Positions 44,153 through 49,141 of a stretch of 49,141 nt of DNA are shown here, one piece after another. The stretch's first letter is position 1; each line of letters starts with the position of its first letter. The translations under genes were made by a program, and so were the position numbers. The notes beneath the pieces are model-generated. The model had not been told where the DNA came from. It searched no databases and was given only the letters and a program-made list of their open reading frames with translations. The stretch comes from Massilia sp. Root335 (GTDB taxonomy: Bacteria > Pseudomonadota > Gammaproteobacteria > Burkholderiales > Burkholderiaceae_D), in NCBI RefSeq assembly GCF_001425685.1, contig NZ_LMCY01000039.1:1-49141 (forward strand), written 5' to 3'.

Positions 44153-46236
44153 CCGGCGCCGCGCCATCGGCCGCGGCCGCGCCACCCGCAAAAGCGCGCA
44201 GCTATTTCCGCCGCCTGGCGCGCTACTACCTGTGGTTCACGCTCTGCTTCGGGCTGTTCCTCGGGGCGCTGGCGATCCTGGAAAACGAGGGCATGCCGCG
44301 CCAGTGGATCGGCCACCTGTACATGTTCGCCACCATCGTGCTGTACGCGATCATCGGCGTCGTCAGCCGCACGTCGAACGTGTCCGAATACTACGTGGCG
44401 GGACGGCGCGTGCCGGCACTGTTCAACGGCATGGCGACGGCGGCCGACTGGATCTCCGCGGCCAGCTTCATCAGCCTGGCCGGCACGCTGTACCTGCACG
44501 GCTTCGACGCCCTCGCCTACGTGATGGGCTGGACCGGCGGCTACTGCCTCGTCGCGCTGCTGATCGCGCCCTACCTGCGCCGCTTCGCCCAGTACACGAT
44601 TCCCGATTTCCTCGCGGCGCGCTATGGCGGCGACACCGGCACGCGGCGCGGCAACGTGGTGCGCGCGCTCGCGGTCGGCGCCACCATCGTCGTCTCGTTC
44701 ACGTACGTCGTCGCGCAGATCTATGCGGTGGGCCTGATCGCGTCGCGCTTCACGGGCGTCGATTTCTCGGTCGGCATCTTCCTCGGTCTCGCCAGCATCC
44801 TCGTGTGCTCGTTCCTGGGCGGGATGCGCGCGATCACGTGGACGCAGGTGGCGCAGTACATCATCATCCTCGTCGCCTTTTTGATCCCGACGATCTGGCT
44901 GTCCGTGAAATTCGCGGGCAACCCCGTGCCGCAGGTGGCGTACGGCTCCGTGCTGCCCAAGCTGGCCAAGCGCGAGGCCCAGTTGGCGCTCGACCCGCGC
45001 GAAGCCGAGGTGCGCCACGCTTTTCGTGCCCGCGCCGACGACTACGAGGCACGCCTGGCCGGCCTGCCGCATTCCTGGGAAGCCGGCAAGATCGACGCGC
45101 AGCACCGGCTGGACAAGGCGCGCAGCCACAGCGCGTCGCTGGGCGAAGTGCGCACCGCCGAGCGCGAGCTGCTGGACTATCCGCGCACGGCGGAGGAAGC
45201 CGTGCACGTGTGGAGCGAACAGCGCGCCGCCAACCTGGCGCGCGCCCAGCCGCCCGAGCCGCACGCGGAACCGTTCCCCGGCAAGACGCGCCAGGAATCC
45301 GACATCCGCCGCAACAACTTCCTCGCGCTCGTGTTCTGCCTGATGTTCGGCACGGCCGCGCTGCCCCACATCCTGATGCGCGCCTACACCACGCCGTCCG
45401 TGCACGAGACGCGCGTGTCCGTGTTCTGGACGCTGTTCTTCATCCTGCTGATCTACCTGACGATGCCGGCGCTGGCGGTGCTCGCCAAGTACGACATCTA
45501 CACGGCCCTCGTCGGCACCGGCTACGACGCGCTGCCGACCTGGGTCTCGTACTGGGCCAACGTCGACAAGGCGAACCCGTTGATCAGCATCGTCGACGTC
45601 AACCACGACGGCATCGTGCAGCTGGCCGAGATCGCGATCGACGGCGACATGCTGACCCTGGCCACGCCCGAAATCGGCGGCCTGCCGTACGTGATTTCCG
45701 GCCTGGTCGCGGCCGGCGGGCTGGCGGCGGCGCTGTCCACGGCGGACGGGCTGCTGCTGGCGATCTCGAACGCGCTGTCGCACGACATCTACTTCAAGAT
45801 CGTCGACCCGGGCGCCTCCACGCAGAAGCGCGTGACGATCTCCAAGCTGCTGCTGCTCGCCGTCGCCTTCATCGCGGCCTATGTCGCGTCGCAGAAGCCG
45901 GCGGACATCCTGTCGCTCGTCGGCGCCGCGTTCTCGCTGGCCGGGTCGACCATGTTCCCGGCGCTGGTGGCGGGCGTCTTCTGGAAACGGGCCAATTTCG
46001 CGGGCGCGATCGCGGGCATGGCGACCGGTTTCATCGTGTGCACCTACTACATGCTGCACACGAACCCGATGCTGGGCGGGAGCCTGGATGCCGTCTGGTT
46101 TCACATCGCGCCCATCTCGGCGGGCGTGTTCGGCGTGCCGGCCGGGGCGCTGGCGCTCGTCGCGGTGAGCCTGGCGACAAGGCCGCCGCCGCGCGAAAGC
46201 GGCGGGCTCGTGGACCATATCCGGGCGCCGGAGTAG
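44149..46236 (+). CDS. VC_2705-type sodium:solute symporter with EF-hand-like loop
   Basis: The 695-residue transporter belongs to the solute:sodium symporter family, in the VC_2705 branch related to ActP. Core blocks are EYYVAGRRVPALFNGMATAADWISAASFISLAGTLY, YTIPDFLAARYGG, VSFTYVVAQIYAVGLI, LPHILMRAYTTPSV and LAAALSTADGLLLAISNALSHDIYFKI. Residues about 265-387 form a long hydrophilic, mostly helical insertion. D483-V-N485-H-D487-G488-I-V-Q-L-A-E494 fits an EF-hand loop. Likely substrates are short carboxylates such as acetate or lactate (inference). The start overlaps the DUF4212 gene stop. Confidence 0.92.
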   Translation: MTGAAPSAAAAPPAKARSYFRRLARYYLWFTLCFGLFLGALAILENEGMPRQWIGHLYMFATIVLYAIIGVVSRTSNVSEYYVAGRRVPALFNGMATAADWISAASFISLAGTLYLHGFDALAYVMGWTGGYCLVALLIAPYLRRFAQYTIPDFLAARYGGDTGTRRGNVVRALAVGATIVVSFTYVVAQIYAVGLIASRFTGVDFSVGIFLGLASILVCSFLGGMRAITWTQVAQYIIILVAFLIPTIWLSVKFAGNPVPQVAYGSVLPKLAKREAQLALDPREAEVRHAFRARADDYEARLAGLPHSWEAGKIDAQHRLDKARSHSASLGEVRTAERELLDYPRTAEEAVHVWSEQRAANLARAQPPEPHAEPFPGKTRQESDIRRNNFLALVFCLMFGTAALPHILMRAYTTPSVHETRVSVFWTLFFILLIYLTMPALAVLAKYDIYTALVGTGYDALPTWVSYWANVDKANPLISIVDVNHDGIVQLAEIAIDGDMLTLATPEIGGLPYVISGLVAAGGLAAALSTADGLLLAISNALSHDIYFKIVDPGASTQKRVTISKLLLLAVAFIAAYVASQKPADILSLVGAAFSLAGSTMFPALVAGVFWKRANFAGAIAGMATGFIVCTYYMLHTNPMLGGSLDAVWFHIAPISAGVFGVPAGALALVAVSLATRPPPRESGGLVDHIRAPE

Positions 46237-46259
46237 CGCGCCCGGCCGGCCCGCCCGCG

Positions 46260-49141
46260 TCACATGCTGAAGTTCCAGTCGAGCGGCGTCCCCTGCTGCC
46301 CGACCGTCTCGACCGACTGCAGCATCGAGTCCGCCACCTGGGTGAGCGTGGCGCCGTGCTGCACGGCCGCCGTCCAGAAAGCCAGGCCGGCCGTGTCGGC
46401 GGCGCGGTCGAACAGGCCGGCGTACAACAGGCCGACGTCGTGCCCGACGTCGCCATTGAAGCCGCCCTGCGTGGCCAGGCGTTCGGCCGAACCGATCATG
46501 GAGATCGCGATCGCGCCCAGGCTGGCGCCCTGGTCGTGCACGGTCGCCCAGAAATCGAGGCCGTAGACGTCGGCCTGGCGTCCCAGCACCGCCTGATACA
46601 GGCCGGTGAGCGGCGCCAGGTCCGCGCCGGTCTGCACGCCGACCGTGGCATCGGAAAACTGCAGGTGCTCGACGTTGACGACGAGCGCCTTCGCCTCCGG
46701 CGCCGCCTTGCTGCTCACGATCAGGTAGTCGTTGTGGGTCTCGATGTCGAAATCGGCGCGGGCGCCCGCGAACACCGCGGTGTCGGCGCCGGCGCCGCCG
46801 TGCAGCACCGTGGTGGCCGGTGCCGCCTGCGCGCGTGCCGCGCCGCTGGCGGTTGCCACCGGCGTCGGCGCGCCAAAGCTCATCGTATCGTCGCCGCCGC
46901 CGGCGAACACCTGGGTGCTGCCGCCAGCCGCCAGCGTGAAATGCTGGCTGGCCGCGTCGCCGCTCAGCATCTGCGTACCTGCCTGCGCCACGATATTCGC
47001 CGCGCCGACGACCGCCGCGAATTCGACGTCCTGCAGCGCGATCGTGCTGCCGGACGCCAGGCCCGCGGCCTGGATCACCAGCGCCACGTGCTGCTGCGGA
47101 TCGGCGCTGCCGTTCAGCGTCAGGACGCCGTTCGGCGCCGTGCTGCTCACCGGCGTGACGGTCTCCACCAGCAGTGAGTGGCTTGCCGCCAGCTGCGCCA
47201 GATAACTCTGGCCATTGTCGACCATGTGGCCCCGGTCGCCGCTGCCGTCGGACGCGGTCGCCGCCTGGATCGCGGCGATCAGTCCCGTGCCCGCGTTCGC
47301 GACCGTCGTGTTGGCGCCGCCGCTGGCGCTCAGGCCGTAGCCGATCGCCAGCTGGGCCACCAGCAGGTTGGTGCCGGCGGCGCTGGCCAGCGGAATGTCC
47401 GCCACGCCGGCGGCGCCGGTCGACTCGGCCCGGTCGGCGCCCACGATCGGGACATCGACCTGGCTGCCGGACGCGCCGCCCGCCAGCACCACCGGCACCG
47501 TCACCACGCGCACGCCGTCCACCAGCGGGTCGGGCGCGTCGACGATGCTCAGGGCGAAGCCGCCGCCCGCCGCGGACACGTTGCCGGCGGCGTCCGTGTC
47601 GGTCGCGCTCAGCGTGTGCGCGCCGACGTGCAGCGTCTGCGCCAGGATGCTCCAGTGGCCGTTCGCATCGGCGTGCGTCGTGCCCACCACGGTCGTGCCG
47701 TCGTACAGCGTGACGAGGTCGTTCGCCGCCGCACTGCCTTCGAGGGTCGGCATGGCATACGTGATGCCGTCGCCGCGCGTGCCGGTGTCGGACTGCGCCT
47801 GCAACTGCGGGGCGCCGGGTGCCGCCGGGGCGGCCGTGTCGACCGTCAGCGTGAAGGCCGGGCTGGCGGCGGACGCATTGCCGGCCGCATCGACCTGCCT
47901 GATGCTCAGCGCGTGCTCGCCGTCGGCAAGCGCGGACGCCGTGATGCGCCACGTGCCGTCGGCGCCGGCCTGCACCGAACCGAGCGCCGTGAGGCCGTCG
48001 GTGTCGTACAGCGTCACTAGCGCCAAGGCCTCGGCCGTGCCGCTGAAGGTCGGCGCATTGACCTGGGTGACGTGGTCGCCGGCGGTGCCGCTGTCGCTGG
48101 CGGCGGCCAGTGCCGGCACAGCCGCGGTGGCGGGTGCGAGCGTGTCGACCGTGACGGTCAGCGCCGCGCCTTGCGTCGAGACGTTGCCGGCGGCGTCGAG
48201 CTGGGTTGCGCGCAACGTGTGGCTGCCGTCGGCCAGGGCGGCGCTGGTGATGCTCCAGGCGCCGGCGGCATCGGCCGTGGTGGTGCCCAGCACCGTCGTG
48301 CCGTCGCTGTCGTACAGCGTGACGGCGGCAAGCGCTTCCGCCGTGCCGCTGACGGTCGGCGTGGTGTCGCTCGTGACGCCGTCGGCGGACGAGGCGCCGG
48401 TGTCGCTGGCCGCTTGCAGTTGCGGCGCCGGCGCGCCCGGCGCCAGTGTGTCGAAGTGGATCGTCGGGGTCGCGCCCGCGCCGCCCGTGTTGCCGGCCAC
48501 ATCGGCATAGCTGCCGGCACCGACCGTGATGCTGGCCGTGCCCGCATTCGTGCCCGCGTCCGGCGTGAAGGTCGCCGTGCGTGTCGTGCCCGTGCCGCTG
48601 ATGGCGGACAGCGTACCGCCGCTGACGGTGACGTCGCCCACGCTGCCGTCCCAGCTGAAGGTCGCGCCGGGGTCTTCGCTGAAGGTGAACGTGATCGTGG
48701 CGGTGCCGCCGATCTTCAGCGCACTGACGTCGCTGCTGATCGTGACGGCCGGCGCGCTCGTGTCCAGCACATAGGCTTGCGTGGCGACCGGGCCGGCATT
48801 GTCGACGGCGTCGACGACGCGCACCTGCAGCGTGCCGCTGCCGGCCAGCGTCGTACCCAGCGACCACGTGGTGCCGCTGACCTGGGCCGTCGTCCAGTTC
48901 GCGCCATTGTCGAGCGAGACTTCGACGTGTTCGTCGCTCGCCAGCGGCGCGCCCAGGGTGCCGCTGACCGTCTGCGCGGCGACGTTGGTGATGAAGTCGG
49001 TGCCCGACCTGCCGCCATCGGCGGAGAACGCGATGGCGCCCACGGTCGTCGTCGGCGCCGTCAAGTCGACGGTGAACATCAGGCCGCTCGATGCGCCGCT
49101 CACGTTGCCGGCGGCATCAAGCACGGTCGTCGTGACCGTGT
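46260..49141 (-). CDS. Large Ig-repeat DUF4214 secreted protein (C-terminal part only)
   Basis: The frame is open to the window edge, so only the C-terminal part (about 960 residues) is seen and the N-terminus is missing. First come two bacterial Ig-like units (SSGLMFTVDLTAPTTTVGAI and DTSAPAVTISSDVSALKI), then about three Ig-type repeats of roughly 100 residues (about 47520-48437 in the DNA) with the shared PTVSGTAEALAAVTLYD, LGTT and AGNVS patterns. A DUF4214 tail follows (LTGLYQAVLGRQADVYGLDFWA and YAGLFDRAADTAGLAFWT). Such proteins are long adhesin-like products of type I secretion. Its C-terminus converges on the symporter stop. Function inferred only. Confidence 0.82.
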   Translation of the reverse strand, partial: TVTTTVLDAAGNVSGASSGLMFTVDLTAPTTTVGAIAFSADGGRSGTDFITNVAAQTVSGTLGAPLASDEHVEVSLDNGANWTTAQVSGTTWSLGTTLAGSGTLQVRVVDAVDNAGPVATQAYVLDTSAPAVTISSDVSALKIGGTATITFTFSEDPGATFSWDGSVGDVTVSGGTLSAISGTGTTRTATFTPDAGTNAGTASITVGAGSYADVAGNTGGAGATPTIHFDTLAPGAPAPQLQAASDTGASSADGVTSDTTPTVSGTAEALAAVTLYDSDGTTVLGTTTADAAGAWSITSAALADGSHTLRATQLDAAGNVSTQGAALTVTVDTLAPATAAVPALAAASDSGTAGDHVTQVNAPTFSGTAEALALVTLYDTDGLTALGSVQAGADGTWRITASALADGEHALSIRQVDAAGNASAASPAFTLTVDTAAPAAPGAPQLQAQSDTGTRGDGITYAMPTLEGSAAANDLVTLYDGTTVVGTTHADANGHWSILAQTLHVGAHTLSATDTDAAGNVSAAGGGFALSIVDAPDPLVDGVRVVTVPVVLAGGASGSQVDVPIVGADRAESTGAAGVADIPLASAAGTNLLVAQLAIGYGLSASGGANTTVANAGTGLIAAIQAATASDGSGDRGHMVDNGQSYLAQLAASHSLLVETVTPVSSTAPNGVLTLNGSADPQQHVALVIQAAGLASGSTIALQDVEFAAVVGAANIVAQAGTQMLSGDAASQHFTLAAGGSTQVFAGGGDDTMSFGAPTPVATASGAARAQAAPATTVLHGGAGADTAVFAGARADFDIETHNDYLIVSSKAAPEAKALVVNVEHLQFSDATVGVQTGADLAPLTGLYQAVLGRQADVYGLDFWATVHDQGASLGAIAISMIGSAERLATQGGFNGDVGHDVGLLYAGLFDRAADTAGLAFWTAAVQHGATLTQVADSMLQSVETVGQQGTPLDWNFSM

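Noticed and set aside
44232..47177. Open frame of about 980 codons on the plus strand over the symporter and Ig-repeat gene
   Set aside because: Shifted frame of the real symporter, then antisense of the Ig-repeat gene; Arg-rich with no family similarity.
44068..48867. Very long open frame (about 1600 codons) on the minus strand across the symporter and the Ig-repeat gene
   Set aside because: It is antisense or out of frame to two well-supported genes, is Arg/Gly/Asp/Ala-rich without domains, and arises from high GC where stops are rare.

Overview
The window is high-GC, densely packed chromosomal DNA from a betaproteobacterium. It is most likely a member of the Oxalobacteraceae (Massilia/Telluria/Pseudoduganella group, Burkholderiales), judged from the run pgk-pyk-fba-purC-purE-purK, the protein sequences and the DUF4214 secreted proteins. 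It looks like ordinary chromosome with a few accessory islands. I saw no phage, transposase, CRISPR array, rRNA or tRNA.

Layout. 1-8 kb: cysK, an FKBP prolyl isomerase, tcdA, an in-frame hemerythrin-PdxH fusion gene followed by cfa, msrA, a flavin reductase and gcdH. 7.8-11.6 kb: an OmpW porin and two tandem lipoprotein esterases (an SGNH/GDSL enzyme and an alpha/beta hydrolase). 11.8-20.8 kb: a long same-strand cluster read right to left, azlC-azlD-pgk-pyk-fba-purC-purE-purK-sua5, joining lower glycolysis, three purine steps and t6A synthesis. 21.1-25.3 kb: a CHCC zinc-finger protein, a YheT-type hydrolase, an unknown protein, a BepA-like M48 protease and moaC. 25.4-26.5 kb: a lower-GC stand-alone trypsin-like protease and a VOC protein. 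26.7-29.9 kb: a complete pqqABCDE operon, including the 24-residue pqqA peptide gene. 29.9-34.5 kb: a DUF4214/RTX-like secreted protein, an S9 peptidase and a PilZ protein. 34.5-36.8 kb: a type IV pilin gene with a sigma-54 promoter, a cluster of TTGTC-type sites upstream, and an O-antigen-ligase-like gene directly downstream. 36.8-41.4 kb: sucCD, a DUF2889 protein, recX and recA with a LexA box. 41.6-46.2 kb: a two-component system translationally coupled to a DUF4212/VC_2705-type solute symporter. 46.3 kb to the end: the C-terminal part of a very large Ig-repeat DUF4214 protein that runs off the window.

Strongest points for a second look: (1) the hemerythrin-PdxH fusion, which puts a di-iron O2-binding bundle on the FMN enzyme that makes pyridoxal phosphate using O2; (2) the pilA module, in which a pilin ending in serine is followed by a ligase-like gene in the same arrangement as the pilin-glycosylating TfpO system of Pseudomonas aeruginosa, under a near-perfect sigma-54 promoter; (3) an orphan intrinsic terminator between divergent genes that may end an unannotated small RNA; (4) a symporter with an EF-hand-like calcium loop and a long hydrophilic insertion; (5) the lone trypsin-like protease. 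Several REP-like paired hairpins lie in intergenic gaps.
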